The notes: generated by a model from the letters alone, not told the origin. Shown: positions 23,979-32,487, counted from the first letter of the stretch. The stretch is DNA of 42,939 nucleotides from an uncultured Eubacteriales bacterium (GCA_934462825.1 CAKSIP010000009.1:1-42939), one strand, 5' to 3'. Made by a program: numbers and translations.

Positions 23979-24638
23979 TCAGACCGTCTGCCCGACATCG
24001 GACAGATAGTGGTCATAAATTTTTTCCACCTCGGCCACCGCCTGTGCCGGGGTATTCAGATTGTAGAAGAACGCCTTCATGGCCGCGTCAAAAACGCGAA
24101 TGTACTCGGCAATCCGATTGCCAAGCGCCGTCGGATCACTGTCGGGCTGTTCGCCGGTCAGCGATCTCGGACAAAGCTTTCGGGCAAACTTGCCGTCCTC
24201 CACCGCGTATTCGCAGGCGCCGATGCGGCTCTGCTCCACCTTCATCCACAGCTTGTAAAATTGCAGCATGGCCAGAATCAACGCATCGCTTTGCGTTCTC
24301 GTGGCCACGCGAAGCTCCCCGATACTGCCACCGGTCCCCCGGTACAGCTCCACGCTGTATTTCACGGTGGGATTATAGCGATAGGTCAGGGCGGAATTGA
24401 GCGAAAGCATGGTGTCGGAGGGGCGCACGGTAAACCGGAAGCTTTCCGCCCCGTTCAAGGCTTCTTCAATGCGTCCGAAGATCTCCCGGATCCGCTTTTC
24501 GGGCGTGACATAGGACACGGCCTCGGCTAAGATCTGATTGATCATATTGGAGCGGTTGGTTCCGCGACTATACGCCATGCGGTCGATTTTCGCCACCACG
24601 TCGTCGCTGAGCACCAAGGAATAAACACTTTTTTTCAT
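23979..24638 (-). CDS. ribbon-helix-helix protein with unknown C-terminal domain, upstream of clpB
   Basis: A 219-residue protein. Residues 1-45 (KKSVYSLVLSDDVVAKIDRMAYSRGTNRSNMINQIL) look like a CopG/Arc-type ribbon-helix-helix DNA-binding domain. The remaining 170 residues are mixed alpha/beta, containing SFRFTVRPSDTMLSLNSALTYRYNPTVKYSVELYR, and I do not recognise them. AAAGGGGA lies 8 bases before ATG 24638. With a strong promoter and clpB directly downstream, it could regulate the pair or sense a stress signal (inference). Confidence 0.75.
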   Translation of the reverse strand: MKKSVYSLVLSDDVVAKIDRMAYSRGTNRSNMINQILAEAVSYVTPEKRIREIFGRIEEALNGAESFRFTVRPSDTMLSLNSALTYRYNPTVKYSVELYRGTGGSIGELRVATRTQSDALILAMLQFYKLWMKVEQSRIGACEYAVEDGKFARKLCPRSLTGEQPDSDPTALGNRIAEYIRVFDAAMKAFFYNLNTPAQAVAEVEKIYDHYLSDVGQTV

Positions 24639-24772
24639 TTCCCAAATCCCCTTTCTTTATCCATCCGTTCCGTCTTTGGTCGGAAAAATCCGCGCGGTTG
24701 GCAAAATCGCTTGCAAGGTGTCCGGCACTTTCCCGGACGCTTTGATGCGCTTATTTTTTCCTGACGCTTAAT

Positions 24773-24801
24773 ATTATATACCTATTTATGTAATTTGTCA
24801 A
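24773..24801 (-). promoter_or_regulatory. promoter of the RHH-clpB operon
   Basis: Minus strand: TTGACA (24796-24801), 17-base spacer, TATAAT (24773-24778), both perfect. The leader of about 128 bases contains a GTCCGG/CCGGAC hairpin (about 24717-24737). No heat-shock operator of known type is visible. Confidence 0.85.
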
Positions 24802-24849
24802 GCGTTTTATATAAATTTATTTGCAAAATTTAAGTTTTTTTTAAAAAAG

Positions 24850-24895
24850 AAAAAAAGGAGGAGTTAAAAAACGCAAAAATGAGCTTTTTAACTCC
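24850..24895 (-). terminator. terminator after the TIM-barrel/acyl-CoA synthetase gene
   Basis: GAGTTAAAAA (24861-24870) pairs with TTTTTAACTC (24885-24894). On the minus strand the hairpin is followed by CTCCTTTTTTTC. It is the first hairpin of repeat copy C. Confidence 0.75.
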
Positions 24896-24960
24896 CCCGA
24901 CGACATTGTCTCGGCGGCAAAGTGCCGCCGTTTTGCCGCAAAAAGATTGAAAAACAAGAT
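24861..24960 (+). repeat. dispersed intergenic hairpin repeat, copy C (left half)
   Basis: After the GAGTTAAAAA hairpin comes CGACGACATTGTCTCGGCGGC, then a GGCGGC/GCCGCC hairpin, GTTTTGCC, and an A-rich AAACAAGATA. This order matches copy B at 18518-18585 closely. The right half (GACCAAGAATC and two more hairpins) is missing. With the promoter at 24773 it accounts for most of the gene-free stretch 24639-24981. Confidence 0.75.
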
Positions 24961-24981
24961 AGGGATTTTTTCGCTTTTTCT

Positions 24982-27462
24982 TTAGGCCGTAACGATGCTG
25001 TCGGCCTTTTGCAGTCCCAATTCGCGGATCGCATCCTCCCGCATTTTATACTTGAGGATCTTCCCCGCTACGTTCATGGGAAACGCCTCGACAAACCGAA
25101 TGTATTTCGGCACCTTATGGCGCGCCATGTGGTCAAGGATATACGTCCGCATAGCCTCCTCCGAAAGCGTACTGCCTTCCTTGAGAATAATGCAGGCCAT
25201 AATTTCCTCGCCATACTGCTCGTCCGGCACCCCGATCACCTGCACATCCTTTACCTGCGGATGCGTATAGATAAATTCTTCGATTTCTTTCGGGTAAATG
25301 TTTTCCCCGCCGCGAATGATCATATCCTTCAAGCGGCCGGTAATCCGAAAGTTTCCGTCGGGATTGCGACAAGCGAGGTCGCCGGTGTGAAGCCAGCCGT
25401 CCCGATCAATCGCCTGCGCGGTCGCTCCGGGCATTTTGTAGTAACCCTTCATTATATTATATCCGCGCGCGACAAACTCGCCCGTTTCCCCGTCGGGCAA
25501 TTCCTCGCCCGTTTCGGGACTTACAATTTTGCACTCGATTTCGGGCAGAGGCCGCCCCACCGTTCCCACGCGGACTTCCAGCGGATCGTCGGTACTGCTC
25601 ATGGTACAGCCGGGCGAAGCCTCCGTCTGACCGTAAACAATCGTAATTTCGCTCATATGCATCTTTTCCACCACGTCGCGCATAACGGAAATCGGGCAGG
25701 GGCTTCCCGCCATAATGCCGGTGCGCATATAGGAAAAGTCCGTCTTGGCGAAATCGGGGTGTGCCATCAGAGCAATAAACATCGTCGGAACGCCGTGAAA
25801 AGCCGTGATATGCTCGGAATGAATACAAGCCAGCGCCGGTCGCGGGGAAAAATACGGCAACGGACACAAGGTTGCGCCATGCGTCATCGCGGCCGTCATC
25901 GCCAGCACCATGCCGAAGCAGTGAAACATGGGAACCTGAATCATCATGCGGTCGGCCGTGGAAAGATCCATGCGGTCGCCGATGCACTTGCCGTTGTTCA
26001 CGACATTATAATGCGTCAGCATGACGCCCTTGGGAAAGCCGGTTGTACCCGACGTATATTGCATATTGCACACGTCATCCACCGTCACCGCCGCCGCTCT
26101 GCGCCGCAATTCCTCCATCGGAACCTGCACCGAGCGCGCCGACGCTTCCTCCCACGTCAGGCAACCGCTCCGGCGAAAGCCAATCGTAATCACATGGCGC
26201 AAAAACGGCAGGCGCTTGCTGTGAAGCGGTTCCCCGGACGGCGTTTGATCCAGCTCCGGGCAAAGCTCGTGGATAATGGCGTCGTAATCCGAATCCCGAT
26301 AGCCTTTCTCCAAGATCAGCGTATAGGTGTCGGACTGCCGAAGCAAATATTCGGCCTCGTGAATTTTATAGGCGGTGTTCATCGAAACCAGCACCGCGCC
26401 GATTTTGGTGGTCGCCCAAAAAGCAATGTACCACTGCGGCAGATTTGTGGCCCAAACGGCCACATGGCTTCCCTGTCCGACGCCAAGGGCGATCAACGCC
26501 CGCGCAAAATCGTCTACATCCGCGCGAAATTCCGCATAGGTTCGGGTGTAGTCCAGCGTGGTGTAGCGGAAAGCATACTGATCCGGAAATTCATCGGCCA
26601 CGGCGTCCAGCACCTCCGGGAAGGTGCGACGGATCAACGCGTCCTTGCGCCACAAAAACTTTCCCGTATGGGCACGGTTCTCATACAAATGCGGCAAAGC
26701 GCGCGCCGTGTTTCCGTAGCGGCTCATGCAGGAGGCGAAATGCGTCAGAATCACATCGACGCTGTCCACCTCCGGGATCCACGCGGGATCCCATTCCAGC
26801 GAAAGATAGCCGTCATAGTTCAAAGAAGAAAGGCCGCGCATGACATCGGGGATCGGCAACGCCCCCTCCCCGACAAGGCAGTAGGCAATGCCGTCGTCGT
26901 TTTTGACCGAATCCTTGCAATGCACGTGACGAATATACGCACCGAGATTGCAAACGGTAGTTTCCGGCGTTTCTCCGCAAAGCATATAGGGGTACTGAAT
27001 GTCCCAAAGCGCCGCCAGAAAATCGCTGGCAAAGCGGTTGAGAAGCTCCCGAAGACGAGCGGTATCGGCAAAAACGCCCACTGTTTCAATCAACAGCACC
27101 ACCCCGGCCGCCTCCGCGGCGGGAAGCAGCTGCCTGACATAGGCCTCCGTTTCCTCAAAGCTCTTGTCGGAGGTCTGAAGCCGGACAAAGGGAACGCCCA
27201 GCACCTTGGCAAGCCCGATGTTGTACTCCGCCTCAAAAATCGCGTCGGCATCCGAAGCGGAATCCATGCAAACCGGGCAGATGCCCGCGCTTCGCAGCTG
27301 GTGGCGCAACGCCTTGACGCCGGCCTCGTCCAGCCGCTTTCCGAACGCGCTGGTGCGCACGCTGTAAAGCTCAATGCCCGTCACGCCGGTGCCCTGCACC
27401 GCGCGCAAAAGCTCGTCAAAAGAATACGCCGTCCATTTTCTGTCGGAAAAGGATAATTTCAC
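24982..27462 (-). CDS. fusion: sugar-phosphate isomerase/epimerase-type TIM barrel + acyl-CoA synthetase
   Basis: An 826-residue two-domain protein. Residues 1-245 are a xylose-isomerase-like TIM barrel with its metal ligands kept: E126 (LLIETVG), D154 (LWDIQYP), H181 (RHVHCKD) and E223 (SLEWDP). Residues about 280-826 are a full adenylate-forming acyl-CoA synthetase, with P-loop QYTSGTTGFPKG, YGQTEAS, GWLHTGDLACRNPDG, the hinge GRLKDMIIRGGENIYP and the C-terminal lysine in GKILKYKM. The synthetase most resembles medium-chain or general fatty acyl-CoA ligases. It ends the branched-chain locus, 3 bases after the LeuA-like gene. The role of the barrel is unknown; isovalerate activation is a guess. 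Confidence 0.85.
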   Translation of the reverse strand: MKLSFSDRKWTAYSFDELLRAVQGTGVTGIELYSVRTSAFGKRLDEAGVKALRHQLRSAGICPVCMDSASDADAIFEAEYNIGLAKVLGVPFVRLQTSDKSFEETEAYVRQLLPAAEAAGVVLLIETVGVFADTARLRELLNRFASDFLAALWDIQYPYMLCGETPETTVCNLGAYIRHVHCKDSVKNDDGIAYCLVGEGALPIPDVMRGLSSLNYDGYLSLEWDPAWIPEVDSVDVILTHFASCMSRYGNTARALPHLYENRAHTGKFLWRKDALIRRTFPEVLDAVADEFPDQYAFRYTTLDYTRTYAEFRADVDDFARALIALGVGQGSHVAVWATNLPQWYIAFWATTKIGAVLVSMNTAYKIHEAEYLLRQSDTYTLILEKGYRDSDYDAIIHELCPELDQTPSGEPLHSKRLPFLRHVITIGFRRSGCLTWEEASARSVQVPMEELRRRAAAVTVDDVCNMQYTSGTTGFPKGVMLTHYNVVNNGKCIGDRMDLSTADRMMIQVPMFHCFGMVLAMTAAMTHGATLCPLPYFSPRPALACIHSEHITAFHGVPTMFIALMAHPDFAKTDFSYMRTGIMAGSPCPISVMRDVVEKMHMSEITIVYGQTEASPGCTMSSTDDPLEVRVGTVGRPLPEIECKIVSPETGEELPDGETGEFVARGYNIMKGYYKMPGATAQAIDRDGWLHTGDLACRNPDGNFRITGRLKDMIIRGGENIYPKEIEEFIYTHPQVKDVQVIGVPDEQYGEEIMACIILKEGSTLSEEAMRTYILDHMARHKVPKYIRFVEAFPMNVAGKILKYKMREDAIRELGLQKADSIVTA

Positions 27463-27465
27463 GGC

Positions 27466-28869
27466 TTATTCCTCCTCGTAAATAATTTTGTTGAGAGCGC
27501 TGATGTAGGCGCGCAGGCTCGCACCGATAATATCGGTCGAAACGCCCTGCCCCGAACAAAGCCTCCCTTCGGAACGAAGCTTGACCAGCGCCGAGCCGAC
27601 CGCCTCGCGTCCCTCGGTCACCGATTGGATCTGAAAATCGTCCAACTCATAGTGGTGTCCGATAATCTGTTCCACCGCCTTAAACGCCGCGTCAATCGGG
27701 CCGTCGCCCTGACAAACGCCGTCCAGCGTGCGGCCGTTCTTTTCCAGGCGAACATGCGCCAGCGACGGAATCACATTGCCGCAATTGATCAGATAGCTCA
27801 CCAAACGATAGGCCGGCGGCACCTGAAGCGCGGTGGTGGCGATAATGGCCTCCAGCTCTTTGTCCCCGATTTCCTTTTTCGCCGAAATGCGGCGAATTTC
27901 CTCATAGACCTTGGCCAAATCCTCGTGGGAAAGCGCATAGCCCAGCCGTTCCGTCTGCTTTTTGACCGTTTCAATGTCGGTTTTGTCCGACAGCTTTTCT
28001 TTCGGCTCTCTTGCCGTCAAGGGCGCCGCCTTGTCGGGCGCGTCCTTGGATTCTCCTAACATCCATGAGATTTTGTTGGCGGTTTTTTTCAGCACCATGA
28101 CATTCAAGCCGATGGAAAAACCGAGCGCGTCCCCGCGCAAGCGGGCCACCTCGCACAAATCGGCCAGCGGAATGGCCCCGGCCGTCACCGAGGTTTTCAC
28201 GCCGTCGGCCCCGGCCTCCAGGGCCGCCATAGCCGACGCCATAGCGAAACGGCAGGCGTCCGAGCAATCCACAAAGAGAGACACCTCCGCCGCGCCGGCC
28301 ACTTCGCTCCGAACGCGAGTCACCAAGTCCGCCACCTCCGACGGCAAGCGAGTGCCGGTCGGCTCGCAGAGCGTGATCTCCGTAGCCCCGGCGGCAATGG
28401 CGGCCTCCAGCTCGGCCTTCAGCACGTCAAATTCCCCGCCGAAAACGTCCTGCGCCGCAAATTCCACCTTGGAGCACTGCGCCCGGCAGTGCTCCACGGC
28501 GGCCGAAATCATAGCAATCAGCTTTTCGGGCTTTTTATGGAATCGGTATTCCATCTGCGCCGCCGAAATCGGCGCGGCCACGCTGAGCCGAAAGGCGGGC
28601 GCCTTTTGCAAAGCTTCCCGGCAGGCTTCCGCCAACGTCGGTTCGGCCAGCGGAACCCGCACGCTGAGCGTAGCCGTTTGTGTAACGGCGGCGGCGGATT
28701 TCATCAGGATTTCCGCCGTTTTATCCCCCGTAAATTCCGGAAATTCAATCACGTCCACGCCGGCCACGTCCAGCAAGCGCACCGTTTCCACCAGATTGCG
28801 GAACGGAACATTGCCGGCCAACTCCGACGTGTGAGAGAGCGTTGTATCAAGGATGATTGTTTTTTTCAT
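27466..28869 (-). CDS. LeuA-like protein with degenerate active site and intact-looking regulatory domain
   Basis: A 467-residue protein. Residues 1 to about 270 follow the HMGL/isopropylmalate-synthase barrel; about 345-467 form the LeuA allosteric/dimerisation domain (YELDDFQIQSVTEGREAVGSA, STDIIGASLRAYISALNKI). Key residues are changed. DTTLRDGEQ is DTTLSHTSE (8-16), losing the catalytic Arg and metal Asp. The metal HxH of HCHNDLG is V-D-C (200-202). The GERxGN loop is replaced by SVTAGAI. Canonical condensation of acetyl-CoA with a 2-oxo acid is unlikely. A role as a regulatory pseudoenzyme, or a different reaction, is open. AAAGGG lies 9 bases before ATG 28869. It follows ilvE by 47 bases. 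Confidence 0.82.
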   Translation of the reverse strand: MKKTIILDTTLSHTSELAGNVPFRNLVETVRLLDVAGVDVIEFPEFTGDKTAEILMKSAAAVTQTATLSVRVPLAEPTLAEACREALQKAPAFRLSVAAPISAAQMEYRFHKKPEKLIAMISAAVEHCRAQCSKVEFAAQDVFGGEFDVLKAELEAAIAAGATEITLCEPTGTRLPSEVADLVTRVRSEVAGAAEVSLFVDCSDACRFAMASAMAALEAGADGVKTSVTAGAIPLADLCEVARLRGDALGFSIGLNVMVLKKTANKISWMLGESKDAPDKAAPLTAREPKEKLSDKTDIETVKKQTERLGYALSHEDLAKVYEEIRRISAKKEIGDKELEAIIATTALQVPPAYRLVSYLINCGNVIPSLAHVRLEKNGRTLDGVCQGDGPIDAAFKAVEQIIGHHYELDDFQIQSVTEGREAVGSALVKLRSEGRLCSGQGVSTDIIGASLRAYISALNKIIYEEE

Positions 28870-28916
28870 TGGGAATTTCCCTTTCCATACGTTTTTTCCG
28901 TGGCAATCGGGGCGCG

Positions 28917-29984
28917 TCAATCCACCTTTTCGATCCAGCCGTAGGTGTCCTCAAGCTTGCCCCACTGAATCCCGGTCAGCGAATCGTACAAATCCTGCGT
29001 GACAGGGCCGATTTTGCCTCCGTTGATTTCATATTCTTTTCCGAGATACGAGAGCTTGCCGATCGGGGACACCACAGCGGCGGTGCCGCACCCGAAGGCT
29101 TCCTCCAGCGTGCCGTTTTCCATGGCATCGCGCAGCTCATCCACGCTCAGAAGTCTCTCGCTGACGCGGAATCCCTTGCGTTTCAGCATTTCGATGCAGG
29201 ATTTGCGCGTCACGCCGGGCAGAATGGATCCGGTCAAGGCCGGCGTCACGATTTCACCGGCGATCTTGAACATCACGTTCATCGCGCCGACTTCCTCAAT
29301 ATACTTCCGCTCCACGCCGTCCAGCCAAAGCACCTGCGAATAGCCCTTCTTTTCGGCCTTGTCGCCGGCACGGTTGCTGGCCGCATAGTTGCCGCCGCAC
29401 TTGGCATAGCCGGTTCCGCCGCGCACCGCGCGCACGTCCTCCGATTCAATCATGATGCTGACCGGATTCAGCCCCTCTTTATAGTAGCTTCCGCTGGGGG
29501 AGGCAATGATCATATACGTTGCGTGATCCACGCCGTGTACGCCGAGGAACGGATCGTTGCCGAACAGAAACGGCCGCAGATACAGGGAGGTTCCCTCCGC
29601 ATGCGGAACCCAATCCTTCTCGGTTTTGACAAAGGTTTTGAGAAGCTGCAGATTTTCTTCGGCCGGAATGGTCGGCAGGCAAAGGCGCTCGGCCGAGTTG
29701 TTCAGGCGTTTCATGTTTTCCAGCGGACGGAACAGCTGCACCTCGCCCGAAGCCGTGCGGTACGCCTTAAGGCCCTCGAAAATCTCCGCGCCGTAATGCA
29801 GAACCGTGGCGGCGGGGTGAAGCTCAATCGGCCCAAAGGGAACGATGCGGGCGTCATGCCAGCCCTTCGCTTTGGTGTAGTCCATCATAAACATATGATC
29901 AGTAAAGACTTTTCCGAAGCCGAGCGCGTTTTCATCGGGCTTTTCTTTCGGGCAAGTCGTTTTTACAAATTTTACGGGAATCAT
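28917..29984 (-). CDS. ilvE: branched-chain amino acid aminotransferase
   Basis: A 355-residue fold-type IV PLP enzyme that interconverts Val, Ile and Leu with their 2-oxo acids. Hallmarks: LHYGAEIFEGLKAYR, LYLRPFLFG, GYAKCGGNYAASNRAG, the EEVGAMNV segment around the active site, GSILPGVTRKS and AFGCGTAAVVSPIG. The length is typical of the IlvE group II type. AGGAG lies 6 bases before ATG 29984, just downstream in the transcript of a 14-bp tandem repeat. Placed directly after the VOR subunits, it would transaminate the 2-oxo acids they make or consume. Confidence 0.95.
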   Translation of the reverse strand: MIPVKFVKTTCPKEKPDENALGFGKVFTDHMFMMDYTKAKGWHDARIVPFGPIELHPAATVLHYGAEIFEGLKAYRTASGEVQLFRPLENMKRLNNSAERLCLPTIPAEENLQLLKTFVKTEKDWVPHAEGTSLYLRPFLFGNDPFLGVHGVDHATYMIIASPSGSYYKEGLNPVSIMIESEDVRAVRGGTGYAKCGGNYAASNRAGDKAEKKGYSQVLWLDGVERKYIEEVGAMNVMFKIAGEIVTPALTGSILPGVTRKSCIEMLKRKGFRVSERLLSVDELRDAMENGTLEEAFGCGTAAVVSPIGKLSYLGKEYEINGGKIGPVTQDLYDSLTGIQWGKLEDTYGWIEKVD

Positions 29985-29995
29985 GAAATTCTCCT

Positions 29996-30100
29996 CTCTT
30001 TCTTCTTTGTTCTTTCTTCTTTGTTCTTTCTTCTTTGTTCTTTCTTCTTTGTTCTTTCTTCTTTGTTCTTTCTTCTTTGTTCTTTGTTCTTTGTTTTTTT
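29996..30100. repeat. 14-bp tandem repeat (six or so copies) in the VOR-ilvE gap
   Basis: The unit TTCTTTCTTCTTTG repeats every 14 bases: its G falls at 30009, 30023, 30037, 30051, 30065 and 30079, then at 30086 and 30093 (7-base half units). On the transcribed strand it is a purine-only AAAGAA-type tract between the VOR gamma gene and the ilvE ribosome binding site. Confidence 0.93.
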
Positions 30101-30119
30101 GTTTTTTACTTGAAAATCG

Positions 30120-30656
30120 TCAGGCCTCATAGCCGCACTGCAAGGCGGCCAAATTGGCCTGCAGCATATCCCGATGCTTGGCGGAAACCACCTTTTCCAG
30201 CGCCTCTTTGGCGTGGTCAAAGCCAATCGCGTCACATTCCTTCATCATTTTGCCGAGCAAAATCATGTTAGCCAAGGTCGGGTAGCCCATTTCACGGGCG
30301 AGCGTCGTGGCGGGCACATAGTAAGCCTGCACGTCGCTCCTCTCCACCTTGCGATCCACCAAGGAGGAATCCACAAAGATCTGTCCGCCGGGACGCACAC
30401 TCTTTTCAAACTTATCCAGCGAAGGCAAATTCATGGCCATCAGGCAATCCGGATTTGAAACAATGGGGGAGCCGACATCCTCATCCGAAAGGATGACGCT
30501 GCAATTGGCCGTGCCGCCGCGCATTTCCGGGCCATAGGAGGGCAACCAGCTGAGCTTTTTGTCCTCAAGCAAGCCCTTATAAGCAAGCAGCTTGCCGGCA
30601 AACAAGATTCCCTGTCCGCCGAAGCCGGCTAAAATAATGCTGACCGTGGTACTCAT
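30120..30656 (-). CDS. 2-oxoacid:ferredoxin oxidoreductase gamma subunit (VOR type)
   Basis: A 178-residue subunit of the POR/VOR gamma family, starting with the glycine-rich ILAGFGGQGILFAGKLLAYKG. A conserved SYGPEMRGGTANCSVILSD follows. It completes the four-gene complex delta-alpha-beta-gamma. Its start overlaps the beta stop by 4 bases (ATGA), indicating translational coupling. The enzyme links CoA-dependent 2-oxoacid decarboxylation to ferredoxin, reversibly. Confidence 0.9.
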   Translation of the reverse strand: MSTTVSIILAGFGGQGILFAGKLLAYKGLLEDKKLSWLPSYGPEMRGGTANCSVILSDEDVGSPIVSNPDCLMAMNLPSLDKFEKSVRPGGQIFVDSSLVDRKVERSDVQAYYVPATTLAREMGYPTLANMILLGKMMKECDAIGFDHAKEALEKVVSAKHRDMLQANLAALQCGYEA

Positions 30657-31423
30657 GCGTTTTCCTCCTTTTCTTGTGCCTTTTCGTCGGCGCTTCTGTC
30701 CTTATACACGCCGAGCGGGTAGTAGGGGATCATCTTTTCCTCCACCCATTTCAATGCGGCCGACGGCGTCTTGCCCCAATTGGTCGGGCAGGAGGACACC
30801 ACTTCGATCAGGGAAAAGCCTTTGTTTTCCACTTGGTTGCGGAAGGCCTTTTCAATCGCCTTTTTGGCGTTTTTGACGTTTTTCACGTTGTTGACCGCCA
30901 CGCGTTCAATATATTCGGGGCCATCCAGCTGCGAAAGCATCTCGCAAATTTTAACCGGATAGCCGCAAAGCGCCACATCGCGGCCGTACGGCGAGGTCTG
31001 CGTGACCTGCCCCGGCAGGGACGTGGGGGCCATTTGGCCGCCCGTCATGCCGTAGATTGCGTTATTCACAAAAATCACGGTAATGTTTTCGTTGCGCGCC
31101 GCCGAGTGAACCGTTTCGGCCATGCCGATGGAGGCAAGGTCGCCGTCCCCTTGATAAGTAAACACAATGTTTTCGGGAATGGCGCGTTTCAGTCCGGTGG
31201 CTACGGCGGGGGCACGCCCGTGGGCCGCTTCCACCATATCACAGTTGAAATAATTGTACGCCATAACCGAGCAACCGACGGGCGCCACGCCCACCGTTCT
31301 TCCCTCGATTCCCAGCGCATCAATCGCCTCGGCCACGAGGCGGTGAATAATCCCGTGCGTACAGCCGGGACAATAGTGCGTAGACACATCGGTCAACGCA
31401 TGCGGTCTTTCAAAAACTACCAT
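30653..31423 (-). CDS. 2-oxoacid:ferredoxin oxidoreductase beta (TPP-binding) subunit (VOR type)
   Basis: A 256-residue thiamine-pyrophosphate subunit. It has YCPGCTHGIIHRLV at the N-terminus, GVAPVGCSV, and the TPP motif TYQGDGDLASIGMAET...FVNNAIYGMTGGQMAPTS. These features fit the VOR/KOR group of short-beta-subunit enzymes. The CPGC, C-V and later ALCGYP cysteines would hold one 4Fe-4S cluster, as in the family. Together with the alpha subunit it forms the active site, 2 bases after the alpha stop. Confidence 0.92.
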   Translation of the reverse strand: MVVFERPHALTDVSTHYCPGCTHGIIHRLVAEAIDALGIEGRTVGVAPVGCSVMAYNYFNCDMVEAAHGRAPAVATGLKRAIPENIVFTYQGDGDLASIGMAETVHSAARNENITVIFVNNAIYGMTGGQMAPTSLPGQVTQTSPYGRDVALCGYPVKICEMLSQLDGPEYIERVAVNNVKNVKNAKKAIEKAFRNQVENKGFSLIEVVSSCPTNWGKTPSAALKWVEEKMIPYYPLGVYKDRSADEKAQEKEENA

Positions 31424-31425
31424 GA

Positions 31426-32487
31426 TTAAACACCTCCTTTGGCTGCGTCACGAATGGCGGCCAAGACTTGCTCGGCCGAGGGGATCATCCCGCCCACACG
31501 ATGACAAAGGGTGACAGGGCGGCGGCACTCGATGGCCAGCCGCACATCCTCGATCATCTGCCCCATGGAAAGCTCCACGGAGACAAACGCTTTGACGTGA
31601 TCGGCCAAGCGGTTCATGGCCGTCTTGGGGAACGGCCACAGCGTAATCGGCCGGAAAAGTCCCACCTTGATGCCCTCCGCACGGGCGGCATTGACGGCGT
31701 TTTTGGAAACGCGGGCCGCTATGCCGAAGGCCACCACGCAAAGATCGGCGTCCTCCGTCAAATATTCTTCATACAGCGTTTCCTCGGCCTCCACCTGCGC
31801 ATATCTTTCGTATCTTTCAAAGTTCAACTGCTCCAATTCCTCCGGCACCAGGGAAAGCGAATTGACGATATTGTGCTTGCGCTTCATTTGCGTTCCGTTG
31901 GTTGCCCAGGGCTTGTCATAATGCTTGACGGCAAACTCATCCAGGCAAACCGGCTCCATCATCTGTCCCATCGTGCCGTCGGCCAGAATCATAGAAGTCA
32001 TGCGGTATTTGTCCGCCAAATCAAATCCGTGAACGGTCAGCGAGGCCATTTCCTGCACGGAGGCCGGCGCAAGCACGATCATACGGAAATCGCCGTGACC
32101 ACAGCCGCGCGTTGCCTGAAAATAGTCGGATTGCGAGGGCTGGATCCCTCCGAGTCCGGGTCCGCCTCTCTGCACATTCACCACCAGAGCGGGCAGATCC
32201 GATCCGGCTAAGTAAGAAAGTCCCTCGCTTTTCAGCGAAATTCCGGGGCTGGAGGAGGACGTCATCACGCGCAAGCCGGCCGCCGACACGCCGTAAACCA
32301 TGTTAATGGCCGCGATCTCGCTCTCCGCCTGCAAAAACACTCCGCCGATTTTCGGCATTTTTTTCGCCATATAGGCCGCCACCTCGGTTTGAGGGGTAAT
32401 GGGGTAGCCGAAATAATGGCGACAGCCGGCCATAATGGCGGCCTCTGCGATGGCTTCGTTCCCCTTCATCAATACTTTTTCTGCCAT
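31426..32487 (-). CDS. vorB: 2-ketoisovalerate:ferredoxin oxidoreductase alpha subunit
   Basis: A 353-residue subunit, PFOR domains I/II. It begins KVLMKGNEAIAEAAIMAGCRHYFGYPITPQTEVAAYM, and has FLQAESEIAAINMVYG and TSSSSPGISLKSEGLSYLAG. This pattern is usual in proteins named VorB. Substrate choice (2-ketoisovalerate and other branched 2-oxo acids versus 2-oxoglutarate) rests mainly on context: the Val/Ile T-boxes and ilvE. In the reductive direction it would fix CO2 onto isobutyryl-CoA or 2-methylbutyryl-CoA. Confidence 0.9.
   Translation of the reverse strand: MAEKVLMKGNEAIAEAAIMAGCRHYFGYPITPQTEVAAYMAKKMPKIGGVFLQAESEIAAINMVYGVSAAGLRVMTSSSSPGISLKSEGLSYLAGSDLPALVVNVQRGGPGLGGIQPSQSDYFQATRGCGHGDFRMIVLAPASVQEMASLTVHGFDLADKYRMTSMILADGTMGQMMEPVCLDEFAVKHYDKPWATNGTQMKRKHNIVNSLSLVPEELEQLNFERYERYAQVEAEETLYEEYLTEDADLCVVAFGIAARVSKNAVNAARAEGIKVGLFRPITLWPFPKTAMNRLADHVKAFVSVELSMGQMIEDVRLAIECRRPVTLCHRVGGMIPSAEQVLAAIRDAAKGGV

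Noticed and set aside
24922..27456. 844-codon plus-strand open frame.
   Set aside because: Antisense to the TIM-barrel/acyl-CoA synthetase gene, with no domain and no start signal.
29996..30100. CRISPR array at the 14-bp repeat.
   Set aside because: The units are contiguous, low-complexity and without spacers.
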